A stretch of 12,578 nucleotides of DNA, from positions 1,664-14,241 of the forward strand of contig JAQVNH010000007.1 of NCBI GenBank assembly GCA_028703215.1. The letters run 5' to 3'. Numbering within the stretch: the first letter of the stretch is position 1; every line of letters starts with the position of its first letter. This document shows positions 6,234-12,578 of the stretch, piece after piece. The notes under the pieces were generated by a model, which was given only the letters and a program-made list of their open reading frames with translations, was not told where the DNA came from and made no database searches. This DNA comes from Eubacteriales bacterium. GTDB lineage: Bacteria; Bacillota; Clostridia; Acetivibrionales; STF1-152. The position numbers and the translations under genes are program-made.

Positions 6234-7127
6234 CTACACCTTCTCCCTGGTGTTTTTGCCCAGCAAGCCTGCCGGTTTTACTATAAGCACAAGTATAAGT
6301 ATGCCGAATACCACCGCGTCCCTGTACATAGAATTTCCGTAGCCTGAAACCATGACCTCGACCATTCCTATAAAATAGCCGCCGATCATAGCGCCCGGGA
6401 TGAGCCCTATTCCGCCGAATACCGCGGCGATAAATGCTTTTAGTCCCGGCATTGTTCCCATCAATGGGTTGATGGAAGTATAATAAATGCCGACAAGCAC
6501 GCCTGCCGCACCTGCGAGAGCGGACCCTATGGCAAAGGTGAATGTTATTGTCGAATTGACATTTATACCCATGAGTTCTGCAGCGTCCTTATCAAGCGAG
6601 ACAGCTCTCATAGCCTTTCCTATTCTTGTCTTTTTGACCGTAATCTGAAGCAGGAACATCAGAGCAACTGTAATAACCAGGATCAGGACCTGCAGCATCG
6701 AAACATTAAAGCCGCCGACTGCAAACTTCTGTGCAAGAAGTCCGGTCAATGCAGGGTAAGAGCGGACATCAGCCTTAACAAAAAACATAGTTCCATACTC
6801 AATAAACAAGGAAACACCAATAGCTGTTATGAGCGCGGCGATCCTTGTGGCATTTCTCAATGGTTTGTAAGCTATTTTTTCTATTGTGACTCCGAGAAGA
6901 GTGCAAATTGTCATTGCGCTCAGCAGAGATGGGAAGAATCCGATTTTCAGGAAAGTCATACAGAAATAACCCACATAGGCGCCTATCATATATATGCCGC
7001 CGTGGGCGAAATTAATCAGCTTTATAATTCCGTATACCATGGTATAGCCTAAGGCAACCAGTGCATAAATGCTGCCCAGCGTTATTCCGTTAAAGACTTG
7101 CTGCAAAAACTGTTCGATCTTTATCAC
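6234..7127 (-). CDS. livH: Branched-chain amino acid ABC transporter, permease LivH
   Basis: Partner permease of LivM in the cytoplasmic membrane, 297 residues. Hallmarks are YTMVYGIIKLINFAHG (28-43), the coupling loop MRAVSLDKDAAELMGIN (173-189) and GLIPGAMIGG (241-250). The start is GTG at 7125-7127 with only a weak purine-rich ribosome-binding sequence (AGAGAAAGAA). The preceding gap of 99 bases holds a strong stem-loop, so livH and the genes after it are probably expressed at a lower level than livK. Internal repeats of the fold and the hydrophobic pattern are as expected; no damage is seen. Confidence 0.95.
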   Translation of the reverse strand: MIKIEQFLQQVFNGITLGSIYALVALGYTMVYGIIKLINFAHGGIYMIGAYVGYFCMTFLKIGFFPSLLSAMTICTLLGVTIEKIAYKPLRNATRIAALITAIGVSLFIEYGTMFFVKADVRSYPALTGLLAQKFAVGGFNVSMLQVLILVITVALMFLLQITVKKTRIGKAMRAVSLDKDAAELMGINVNSTITFTFAIGSALAGAAGVLVGIYYTSINPLMGTMPGLKAFIAAVFGGIGLIPGAMIGGYFIGMVEVMVSGYGNSMYRDAVVFGILILVLIVKPAGLLGKNTREKV

Positions 7128-7166
7128 TTCTTTCTCTTAACGGACTTTTCTATTGAATGATTAAAT

Positions 7167-7205
7167 GCATATAAGTGAGGGCGTAAGATGCCCTCACTTA
7201 TATGC
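7167..7205 (-). promoter_or_regulatory. Intercistronic stem-loop between livK and livH
   Basis: A 16-bp perfect inverted repeat, GCATATAAGTGAGGGC (7167-7182) and GCCCTCACTTATATGC (7190-7205), with a 7-base loop. It begins 21 bases after the livK stop. The sequence after it on the minus strand is ATTTAATC, too poor in T for a standard intrinsic terminator. The likely role is partial attenuation and/or protection of the 3' end of livK mRNA, so that binding protein is made in excess of permease. Confidence 0.8.
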
Positions 7206-7226
7206 TGTCGCGATATACTTGCCTTA

Positions 7227-8381
7227 TTACTGGCTGACTCTTTCGCTTGAACTCTGAACACCGTCGGTAAGCTGAATGACTACTATTGCCTTAACGGGGT
7301 TGTGGTTCTCATCAATACTGAATGAACCGGTTACTCCGACGAAGTCCTTTGTATCCGCTAGTGCAGTCTTGACGGATTCGCCGGTGACTTCGCCTTCGGC
7401 ATTTGCGATTCCCGCAATTACAAACTTTGCAAGATCATATCCCAGCGCGTTAAAAGCATTTGGTTCTTTATTAAACTCAGCTTTAAAGGCGCTTATAAAG
7501 CTCTGAACCGAAGGATCCTTATCAAGTGATGAATAATGATTTGAGAAATAAATGTCATTTAAATTTGAAGCGCCTGCGAGTTCAAGAAGAACCGGCGAAT
7601 CAAAGCCGTCAGCTCCGAGGATCGGAACGTCTATTCCCTGCTCGCGTGCCTGTTTGATTATGAGTCCGGCTTCCTGATAGTATCCCGGGATGAAAATCAC
7701 GTCAAAGTCCAAACCCTTTATCTTGGTAATAATAGCGTTGAAATCTGTATCTCCCGCAACATACGCTTCTTCAGCTGCGATGCTGCCGCCGCCGGCTTTG
7801 AATGCTTCATTGAAGTTCTTTGCCAGCCCTTTTGCATAGTCGCTTGAACTGTCCATGATTATGACAGCCTTAGTTTTGGAAAGGTTATTCAGAGCATACT
7901 GACCCATTGCAATTCCCTGATACGAGTCATTGAAGCATATCCTGAAAGCGTATTCCTTTACTCCGTTGGCATCGACTGTAACATCGTCTGCCGTAGCTGA
8001 TCCTGAAATAACGGGTATTTTGTTTTCATTGGCAACCGGAATGGTGGCTTTGAAGGCTCCGGAAGTTGCCGGGCCCAGAACAGCTACAACCTTATTCCTG
8101 GTCATCAGCTTTGTGGCAAGCGTCGTAGCTTCCGCCTTGTCGGATTTGTTGTCATACTCGACAAGCTCTATGAGTTTTCCGTTTATTCCGCCGGCTTTGT
8201 TGATTTCCTCAACAGCCAGCTTTATGCCGTCGACTGAAGCCTGACCGTAAGAAGCGACTTCGCCTGAAAGTTCATAATTGATCCCTATTTTGATCACGTT
8301 GTCATTATTCCCCGAACATCCGGTGAAAATGAATGACATTGTCGTAACCAAGACCAGTAAAGCGCATAATAACTTTTTCAT
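7227..8381 (-). CDS. livK: Branched-chain amino acid-type ABC transporter, substrate-binding lipoprotein
   Basis: Extracytoplasmic receptor that delivers ligand to LivHM, 384 residues, periplasmic-binding-protein type I fold (Peripla_BP_6, LivJ/LivK). The N-terminus is a lipoprotein signal peptide: MKKLLC, a hydrophobic core, then lipobox IFTGC (18-22), so C22 is lipidated and the mature protein is membrane anchored. The fold starts at IKIGINYELSG and contains VLGPATSGAF (101-110) and ISGSATADDV (125-134), where the ligand carboxylate and amino groups are bound in characterised members. ATG is 6 bases after AGGAGG (8388-8393). It is first in the operon under a strong promoter. Ligand cannot be read with certainty: leucine, isoleucine or valine is most likely, but relatives bind other amino acids, amides or urea. 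Confidence 0.94.
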   Translation of the reverse strand: MKKLLCALLVLVTTMSFIFTGCSGNNDNVIKIGINYELSGEVASYGQASVDGIKLAVEEINKAGGINGKLIELVEYDNKSDKAEATTLATKLMTRNKVVAVLGPATSGAFKATIPVANENKIPVISGSATADDVTVDANGVKEYAFRICFNDSYQGIAMGQYALNNLSKTKAVIIMDSSSDYAKGLAKNFNEAFKAGGGSIAAEEAYVAGDTDFNAIITKIKGLDFDVIFIPGYYQEAGLIIKQAREQGIDVPILGADGFDSPVLLELAGASNLNDIYFSNHYSSLDKDPSVQSFISAFKAEFNKEPNAFNALGYDLAKFVIAGIANAEGEVTGESVKTALADTKDFVGVTGSFSIDENHNPVKAIVVIQLTDGVQSSSERVSQ

Positions 8382-8403
8382 TTTATTCCTCCTGATATTT
8401 TAT

Positions 8404-8415
8404 AATTTATAAATT
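8404..8415. promoter_or_regulatory. Palindrome at the predicted livK transcription start
   Basis: AATTTATAAATT is a perfect 12-base palindrome located just downstream of the -10 box, about where transcription would begin. A repressor bound here would block livK. The region is very AT-rich, so chance is a real alternative. Confidence 0.3.
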
Positions 8416-8421
8416 CTTGTC

Positions 8422-8450
8422 ATTTTATAATTACTCAAAAGCTTTGTCAA
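8422..8450 (-). promoter_or_regulatory. Predicted promoter of the livKHMGF-acuB operon
   Basis: On the minus strand a perfect TTGACA (8445-8450), a 17-base spacer and TAAAAT (8422-8427), about 40 bases before the livK ATG. It is the best promoter-like sequence between ricT and livK and makes the operon independent of the tmk-ricT transcript. Confidence 0.75.
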
Positions 8451-8472
8451 TGCTTTATTATGCTAAATTGCT

Positions 8473-8549
8473 AAATCGCCGATTTAATTTGCAAAGTAAA
8501 TCAGACGGCGATTTTAACCGTTTGTCATACTGATTTCCATGGCGATTTT
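8473..8549. repeat. Cluster of AAATCGCC motifs and stem-loop between ricT and the livK promoter
   Basis: AAATCGCCG (8473-8481) and CGGCGATTT (8506-8514) are a 9-bp inverted repeat. GATTTA (8481-8486) and TAAATC (8497-8502) can pair inside it, with a four-base bulge. A third copy, GGCGATTTT, lies at 8541-8549 in the same orientation as the one at 8507-8515. The site at 8473-8485 is itself palindromic (AAATCG-C-CGATTT) and lies 23 bases upstream of the livK -35 box. It may be an activator site for liv or a weak terminator for ricT; the T tract is poor for a terminator. Confidence 0.5.
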
Positions 8550-8586
8550 CTCAGTGGGATTTACCCTGCAAATATACCGAGGTTTT

Positions 8587-9480
8587 TTATTCCCTGATAA
8601 AGCCCGGCTCGTCCTCAAGGATCTTGAGCTCCGCGTCGACGACTTCCTCTTCCGGAACCTTTGCCCTGGTATCTTTTATGACCTTTATCTGATCAAGTTT
8701 ATAATTGCGAACGACAGTTCCGTCATTTTTCTCAAATCTAACCTTTGCGTTTTCTTTGAGAAGATTTACTTCGATGACTGTTCCCTGTCCGTCGGGAGTT
8801 TCAATCAGCGCTCCTATCCTCGGAGCTCTTCTTACCGCGTCATCATAAGCTTCCTGTTCATATTTCAGGCAGCACATGAGCCTGCCGCATGATCCGGAAA
8901 TCTTTGCAGGGTTGAGAGACAAACCCTGTTCCTTAGCCATTTTTATCGAAACCGGCTGAAACTCGCCGAGAAATGAGCTGCAGCAAAGCGCTCTTCCGCA
9001 AATACCCATCCCGCCCATCATTTTTGATTCGTCCCGAACCCCTATCTGCCTCAGTTCGATCCTGGTTTTGAAAACTGACGCAAGATCCTTGACCAGCTCG
9101 CGAAAATCGACTCTTCCGTCAGCAGTGAAATAGAAAAGTATCTTGTTATTGTCAAAGGTATATTCCACGTCGACAAGCTTCATCTCGAGATTATGCTTTT
9201 TTATTTTCTCAAGGCACGTGTCAAACGCTTCCTTTTCCTTGCGCTTGTTTTCTTCTTCTGTCTTTATATCCTTTTCATCGGCTATCCGCATCACTTTTTT
9301 CAGAGGAGATACTATTTCTTCTTCCCCGACCTCCCTGCCTGCGATCACGACATCTCCAAACTCGACGCCGCGGACTGTTTCCACGATGACATGGTTTCCC
9401 TGTTTTATGTCAAGCTCGCCGGGATCAAAGTAATAAACCTTTCCGACGCTTTTAAACCGAACACCCACTACTTGTGTCAT
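8587..9480 (-). CDS. ricT: PSP1-domain protein RicT (YaaT)
   Basis: In Bacillus subtilis RicT forms the Y-complex with RicA and RicF; the complex carries iron-sulfur clusters, affects mRNA maturation by RNase Y and promotes competence, biofilm and sporulation decisions. The 297-residue protein has the PSP1 C-terminal domain region (about 60-145) and the conserved cysteine block ICGRALCC (C161, C166, C167) and SCGRLMCCLKYE (C198, C203, C204), all six retained. Charged helical residues 66-100 probably form a coiled region. Its ATG overlaps the holB stop as ATGA, with GGAGGAA about 9 bases upstream. ricA and ricF are not in the window, as usual since they lie elsewhere. The yabA gene that usually follows in Bacillus is missing. 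Confidence 0.94.
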   Translation of the reverse strand: MTQVVGVRFKSVGKVYYFDPGELDIKQGNHVIVETVRGVEFGDVVIAGREVGEEEIVSPLKKVMRIADEKDIKTEEENKRKEKEAFDTCLEKIKKHNLEMKLVDVEYTFDNNKILFYFTADGRVDFRELVKDLASVFKTRIELRQIGVRDESKMMGGMGICGRALCCSSFLGEFQPVSIKMAKEQGLSLNPAKISGSCGRLMCCLKYEQEAYDDAVRRAPRIGALIETPDGQGTVIEVNLLKENAKVRFEKNDGTVVRNYKLDQIKVIKDTRAKVPEEEVVDAELKILEDEPGFIRE

Positions 9481-10478
9481 TGACTCATTTCCTCCTGCAT
9501 CTTTAATAACATGACCTTTATCATAAGTTCAAAATTAGTGTTTGAGTTCAGCGCCCTTTCCGACTCGTCAATGGCGTCAATGCAATTGAGCAGCGAAGCT
9601 GTCGAAAAATCCGGCGCATTCCTAAGTATAATATCTTTTTTATCGTTGTTTATCAACTCGCCCTCAGCCCCGCCGATCCTTGCATTAAGAAGATCCCTGA
9701 ATGCAAAACGCATCATTTTGGAGATCACGGGGTATACCTCCTTGTGTTTTTCAAAAAACTGATATGCCTTTATTATTTGGCTGACGCCGCCTTTTTTCAG
9801 CAAGAAGATGACATTGATAATCTCTTCATTTGCTTCCGGCAACCCCTCGACCATGCTCATATCAAGAGCTGCTCCGGCCGCTCCGTCTGCATATGCCTCT
9901 AAAAAATCCCTATGCGGAAAATTTGGGCCAAGCTTTTTATCAAGAATCAGTTTCACTTCGTCCCGCGAATTTCTCCTGAAGCTGTACCTTACCGTCCTTG
10001 ATTTTATCGTTGGATACAGAGCGTCATAATTAGAGGTCACAAGTATCAGCACAACGTACCCGGGGGGATTCTCAAGAGTTTTAAGCAAAGCGTTCTGAGC
10101 TTCTCCGGTCATTGTTTCGGCATTGTTGATGATGTAGACTTTTCTTTCGGAATAAAGAGGCCTTTTTATAATATCCGACTGAAGATTTCTTATTTGGTCG
10201 ATAACTATGCGGCGTTCCTCGATATCCACTTCATACAGATCCATGCAGTTGTTTGAGGCCAATTGCACACAGACCGCGCACAATCCGCACGGACCGTTCT
10301 CACGCGGCTCTGCGCACAGCAGAGCCCCCGCATAAGCTCTTGCAGCCGTTCGCTTTCCGACGCCTGAGGGACCGTCAAAGATGTAGGCGTGAGAAACCCT
10401 GGCATCTCGCAGCGAAGATCTCATTATATCTATGATATGTTTTTGTCCGACTATTTCATCAAATCCGATAAGCGGCAA
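9477..10478 (-). CDS. holB: DNA polymerase III, delta' subunit
   Basis: Clamp-loader stator subunit that works with DnaX and delta to load the beta clamp. The 333-residue protein contains FDEIVGQKHII at its N-terminus, Walker A GPSGVGKRT (36-44), zinc-binding cysteines C55, C64, C67 and C70, a weak Walker B region (VYIINNAETMT, 114-124) and the AQNALLKTLENPP block (127-139). The clamp-loader SRC motif reads SRT (160-162). The loss of acidic Walker B residues agrees with delta' not being the hydrolysing subunit. The start is TTG at 10476-10478 with GGAGG about 5 bases upstream; no ATG fits the family N-terminus. It lies 24 bases after darA and overlaps ricT by 4 bases. Confidence 0.95.
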   Translation of the reverse strand: MPLIGFDEIVGQKHIIDIMRSSLRDARVSHAYIFDGPSGVGKRTAARAYAGALLCAEPRENGPCGLCAVCVQLASNNCMDLYEVDIEERRIVIDQIRNLQSDIIKRPLYSERKVYIINNAETMTGEAQNALLKTLENPPGYVVLILVTSNYDALYPTIKSRTVRYSFRRNSRDEVKLILDKKLGPNFPHRDFLEAYADGAAGAALDMSMVEGLPEANEEIINVIFLLKKGGVSQIIKAYQFFEKHKEVYPVISKMMRFAFRDLLNARIGGAEGELINNDKKDIILRNAPDFSTASLLNCIDAIDESERALNSNTNFELMIKVMLLKMQEEMSQ

Positions 10479-10502
10479 ATTCCCCTCCGGAATATATCTT
10501 TG

Positions 10503-10832
10503 TCATACCTTTTCAAATCTTTCGATATCCATTACAAAAATTGTTGCCCCTCCTACTACCACCTCAATCGGATAGTTTACGAAAATCCCGAGCGCATCGC
10601 CCGGCGTTATGGTGGAACTTACGATCTGTTTTCTGCTTTTTGACTGTTTTTTGATTATCTCGATCGCTTTTTCAAGTTTGTCTTCTTCCACTCCGACGAT
10701 CAAAGTGGTGTTGCCTGCCCTCAGAAATCCGCCTGTGGAGCTCAATTTTGTTGCTCCGAAATTGTTGCTGCGAAGCTCATTCATAACTTTGTGGCTATCT
10801 TCGTCTTGAACGACAGCAAGGATAAGTTTCAT
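10503..10832 (-). CDS. darA: Cyclic-di-AMP receptor, PII-like (DarA/PstA/YaaQ)
   Basis: Small PII-like trimeric protein that binds the second messenger c-di-AMP; its downstream target is unknown in most species. The 109-residue protein begins MKLILAVVQDED and has the ligand loop TKLSSTGGFLRAGNTT (28-43) and GGATIFVMDIERF near the end. The start at 10830-10832 is chosen because AGGAGGA (10841-10847) precedes it by 8 bases and it gives the family length; an in-frame ATG at 10880 would add 16 arginine-rich residues not seen in the family. Residue 26, which is arginine in the Staphylococcus aureus and Bacillus proteins as I recall them, is glycine here. yaaR, its usual downstream neighbour in Bacillus, is absent. 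Confidence 0.94.
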   Translation of the reverse strand: MKLILAVVQDEDSHKVMNELRSNNFGATKLSSTGGFLRAGNTTLIVGVEEDKLEKAIEIIKKQSKSRKQIVSSTITPGDALGIFVNYPIEVVVGGATIFVMDIERFEKV

Positions 10833-10840
10833 ATCGATAA

Positions 10841-10847
10841 TCCTCCT
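10841..10847 (-). promoter_or_regulatory. Ribosome binding site that decides the darA start
   Basis: AGGAGGA on the minus strand, 8 bases upstream of the ATG at 10830-10832. This rules against the longer in-frame start at 10880, which overlaps tmk. Confidence 0.85.
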
Positions 10848-10876
10848 TCTGCGCAAATGCCGGATATCCGGGTCTT

Positions 10877-11497
10877 TCATCCGATGATTTCATCCAAATA
10901 CACTTTTACATCTTCAAAGACCTCTTCGATACTCCTCGTGCAATCTATCCGTTTTACTCTGCCCGGAAAATCCGAAGCTATTTTGCAATATCCATCGTAA
11001 ACCCTTTTGTGGAAATCGATGCTTTCGTTTTCCAGACGGTCTGCAGAATTCTGAAGTCTGGTAATAGCGATTTTTGGGTCAATGTCGAAAAAAAACGTCA
11101 GATCCGGGCAAAGAGAATCTGTGACAGCCTTGTTCAATTCAAAAATGAACTCCGGTGACAGGCCTCTCCCGTAGCCCTGATAAGCCACGTTCGAATCGAC
11201 GAATCTGTCGCAAACGACTACCTTTCCCTCTTCAAGCGCCGGCCGAATAAGCTGAGCTACGAGCTGAGCCCTGGAAGCAGTGTATAAAAGAAGCTCTGTT
11301 CGTCGTTCCATTTCGGTATTTTCCGGATCAAGGATAATACCTCTGATTTTCTCGCCGATTTCAGTTCCTCCGGGATCCCTGACAGCGACTATATCAAAAC
11401 CCTTTTCCCGGATATAATCCCTTATCAGCCGAAACTGAGTTGTTTTCCCTGATCCGTCGGTGCCTTCGACTGTTATAAAAAGCCCCTTCTTCATCAT
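10877..11497 (-). CDS. tmk: Thymidylate kinase
   Basis: Phosphorylates dTMP to dTDP with ATP in the dTTP pathway. The 206-residue protein has the P-loop GTDGSGKTT (12-20), the substrate-binding RDPGGTEIGEKIR (40-52), DRF (97-99) followed by YQGYGRGL, and a LID region with RLQNSADRLE. Two adjacent ATG codons (11495-11497 and 11492-11494) are possible; GGAG at 11501-11504 is 3 and 6 bases from them, slightly favouring the second. It is the first gene of the tmk-darA-holB-ricT operon and is preceded by a plausible promoter in the gap after the decarboxylase. Confidence 0.96.
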   Translation of the reverse strand: MMKKGLFITVEGTDGSGKTTQFRLIRDYIREKGFDIVAVRDPGGTEIGEKIRGIILDPENTEMERRTELLLYTASRAQLVAQLIRPALEEGKVVVCDRFVDSNVAYQGYGRGLSPEFIFELNKAVTDSLCPDLTFFFDIDPKIAITRLQNSADRLENESIDFHKRVYDGYCKIASDFPGRVKRIDCTRSIEEVFEDVKVYLDEIIG

Positions 11498-11533
11498 CCG
11501 CTCCGGTTTGCATTATTTGTTTGCCCTATATTT

Positions 11534-11562
11534 ATTATAACCCAGCCTAAACCGGGCTGCAA
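11534..11562 (-). promoter_or_regulatory. Possible promoter of the tmk-darA-holB-ricT operon
   Basis: A perfect TATAAT (11534-11539) with TTGCAG (11557-11562) 17 bases upstream, in the 74-base gap between the decarboxylase stop and tmk. The -35 box is weak, and a small stem CAGCC/GGCTG (11543-11560 region) overlaps the spacer. Read-through from the decarboxylase gene may also contribute. Confidence 0.5.
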
Positions 11563-11571
11563 TCTTACCTT

Positions 11572-12578
11572 CTATCCCAGAACCGATACCCGCATGTCCC
11601 CGTTCACCCCGTTGATTTTACCGCCGTGCGCCGCGACCGCTTCAAAATATGCGATAATATCTTCGCTGATAACCTCACCCGGCCAAACAAGCGGTATGCC
11701 CGGAGGATATGGCGTCAGCATCGTTGCGGCTGCAAGTCCGTTCGCATTTTTCAGCAGGATCTTTTGCGCCGCATGCTCCGTTGTTTCCCTAAGCGGAATT
11801 ATCCTGTCCGGCACAGGAGGCAAATCAGGCATATTATTCCCCCGGACGGCCGGCTGTTTTATTGATTTACATATTTTCAGCAGGGACAAAGTCAGCTTTT
11901 CAATATCTTTTTTATTATCAGAGACCGAAGAGATAAATACCACATTATAGAGATCCGCCATCTCAGCCTGGATCCTATAATCATTTCTCAGTATCCTGCT
12001 TACCTGAAACCCGCTTAGTCCGGCATCTTCAAAATTTAATACGAGCCTTGTGACATCCTGTCTTGAACCAAAGGCAAGATCTTTGGTTTGCATCATTCGA
12101 ACACATCCGCAGTTTTCAATTTGCTTTGCCATCGAGTCAATATACCCGCGAAGTTTTACAAGCAGACGATTACCGTCTTTTTTAATTATTGCCCGGCAAA
12201 TATCTATGCTTGCCATAAGAAGGTAAGAGGGACTGGTCGTCTGAAATACTTTGAGATAATATTCAAGGCGCTCAATGTCTATCCTGTTTCCGCGCGAGTG
12301 AAGCAATGCTGTCTGAGTAAGAGCGGGAAGAGTTTTATGGGTGCTTTGAATACTTATGTCGGCACCTATATCCATTGCGCTTTCAGGCAGATAATCCGCA
12401 AAACCCAGGTGAGCGCCGTGTGCCTCGTCAACAACTACCGGTTTGCCGTAACTGTGTGCTATTTTTATGATTGCTCCCAAATCAGAGCATACTCCGTAAT
12501 ATGTCGGCCTTGTCAAAACGACACCTGCGGCGTCCGGATTTTCTTTAAGAATTTTTCCCAGCGAGCCTGCTTCAACCG
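11572..12578 (-). CDS. Orn/Lys/Arg decarboxylase family protein, C-terminal two thirds (runs off the right edge)
   Basis: PLP-dependent fold-type I amino acid decarboxylase of the YaaO/SpeA group (lysine, arginine or ornithine to the diamine or agmatine). The open frame continues to the window edge, giving 334 residues before TAG at 11572. The visible start region VEAGSLGKILKENPDAAGVV is internal, so the N-terminal part is missing. The PLP-site block VDEAHGAHLG (residues 49-58 of the visible part) and the Schiff-base lysine in STHKTLPALTQ (K81) are present. The C-terminal domain ends with the family block MLTPYPPGIPLVWPGE. An in-frame TTG at 12514-12516 is internal, not a start. Position just upstream of tmk matches yaaO of Bacillus subtilis. 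Substrate specificity cannot be decided. Confidence 0.93.
   Translation of the reverse strand, partial: VEAGSLGKILKENPDAAGVVLTRPTYYGVCSDLGAIIKIAHSYGKPVVVDEAHGAHLGFADYLPESAMDIGADISIQSTHKTLPALTQTALLHSRGNRIDIERLEYYLKVFQTTSPSYLLMASIDICRAIIKKDGNRLLVKLRGYIDSMAKQIENCGCVRMMQTKDLAFGSRQDVTRLVLNFEDAGLSGFQVSRILRNDYRIQAEMADLYNVVFISSVSDNKKDIEKLTLSLLKICKSIKQPAVRGNNMPDLPPVPDRIIPLRETTEHAAQKILLKNANGLAAATMLTPYPPGIPLVWPGEVISEDIIAYFEAVAAHGGKINGVNGDMRVSVLG

Noticed and set aside
8404..8460. CodY-type operator near the livK promoter
   Set aside because: AATTTATAAATT only loosely resembles the AATTTTCWGAAAATT consensus and lacks its centre; called only as an unassigned palindrome.
8539..8892. 117-codon open frame on the plus strand crossing the 3' end of ricT
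   Set aside because: Most of it is antisense to the conserved C-terminal part of ricT, and its composition looks like a shadow. The first bases fall in the AAATCGCC repeat region without a Shine-Dalgarno.
10860..10871. CCGGATATCCGG, a perfect 12-base palindrome at the end of tmk
   Set aside because: It spans the end of the tmk coding region and the short gap before darA. No promoter is nearby, and a single short palindrome is expected by chance at this rate.
11626..11865. Open frames opposite the decarboxylase and holB C-termini
   Set aside because: They are arginine- and cysteine-rich, without family resemblance, ribosome binding site or promoter, and lie fully inside well-supported genes.

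Overview
The window reads as ordinary chromosome of a low-to-mid G+C, spore-former-type Firmicute, most likely an anaerobic member of class Clostridia. The evidence is a recognisable Bacillus/Clostridium core gene order (Orn/Lys/Arg decarboxylase - tmk - darA - holB - ricT ... trmN6 - rsmI - abrB - metG), an AbrB with a clostridial-type four-cysteine tail, and a 2[4Fe-4S] clostridial ferredoxin. I cannot go below class from the sequence. No tRNA, rRNA, CRISPR array, prophage or transposase gene is visible.

Layout, left to right: the 5' part of metG (minus) and abrB (plus) are divergent, each with its own sigma-A-like promoter. A bidirectional terminator then separates abrB from the convergent rsmI-trmN6 pair (minus, ATGA overlap). 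About 200 bases without a gene follow, carrying a strong GGGGACC palindrome and related repeats. Next is a 56-codon ferredoxin gene (minus) with a TTG start and a good promoter. The middle 5.3 kb is one minus-strand operon, livK-livH-livM-livG-livF-acuB. It encodes a complete branched-chain-amino-acid-type ABC importer followed by a CBS-CBS-ACT protein. A 16-bp perfect stem-loop lies between livK and livH, and a cluster of AAATCGCC motifs lies upstream of the promoter. To the right is the housekeeping operon tmk-darA-holB-ricT (minus) and the 3' two thirds of an Orn/Lys/Arg decarboxylase.

How the genes work together: tmk (dTMP to dTDP), holB (clamp-loader delta') and darA (cyclic-di-AMP receptor) are a replication/signalling block. 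ricT, trmN6 and rsmI act on RNA maturation, tRNA and 16S rRNA. In Bacillus subtilis the same block also contains yaaR, yabA and yazA, which are absent here. The liv-acuB operon and the ferredoxin gene occupy the place between ricT and trmN6. The importer would bring amino acids into the cell, and the ACT/CBS protein encoded last in the operon is a plausible nutrient or nucleotide sensor linked to it. The least explained pieces are non-coding: the repeat cluster at 2573-2686, the palindromes upstream of livK, the inverted repeat around the ferredoxin promoter, and the livK/livH stem-loop. I found no strong sign of a wholly new system.
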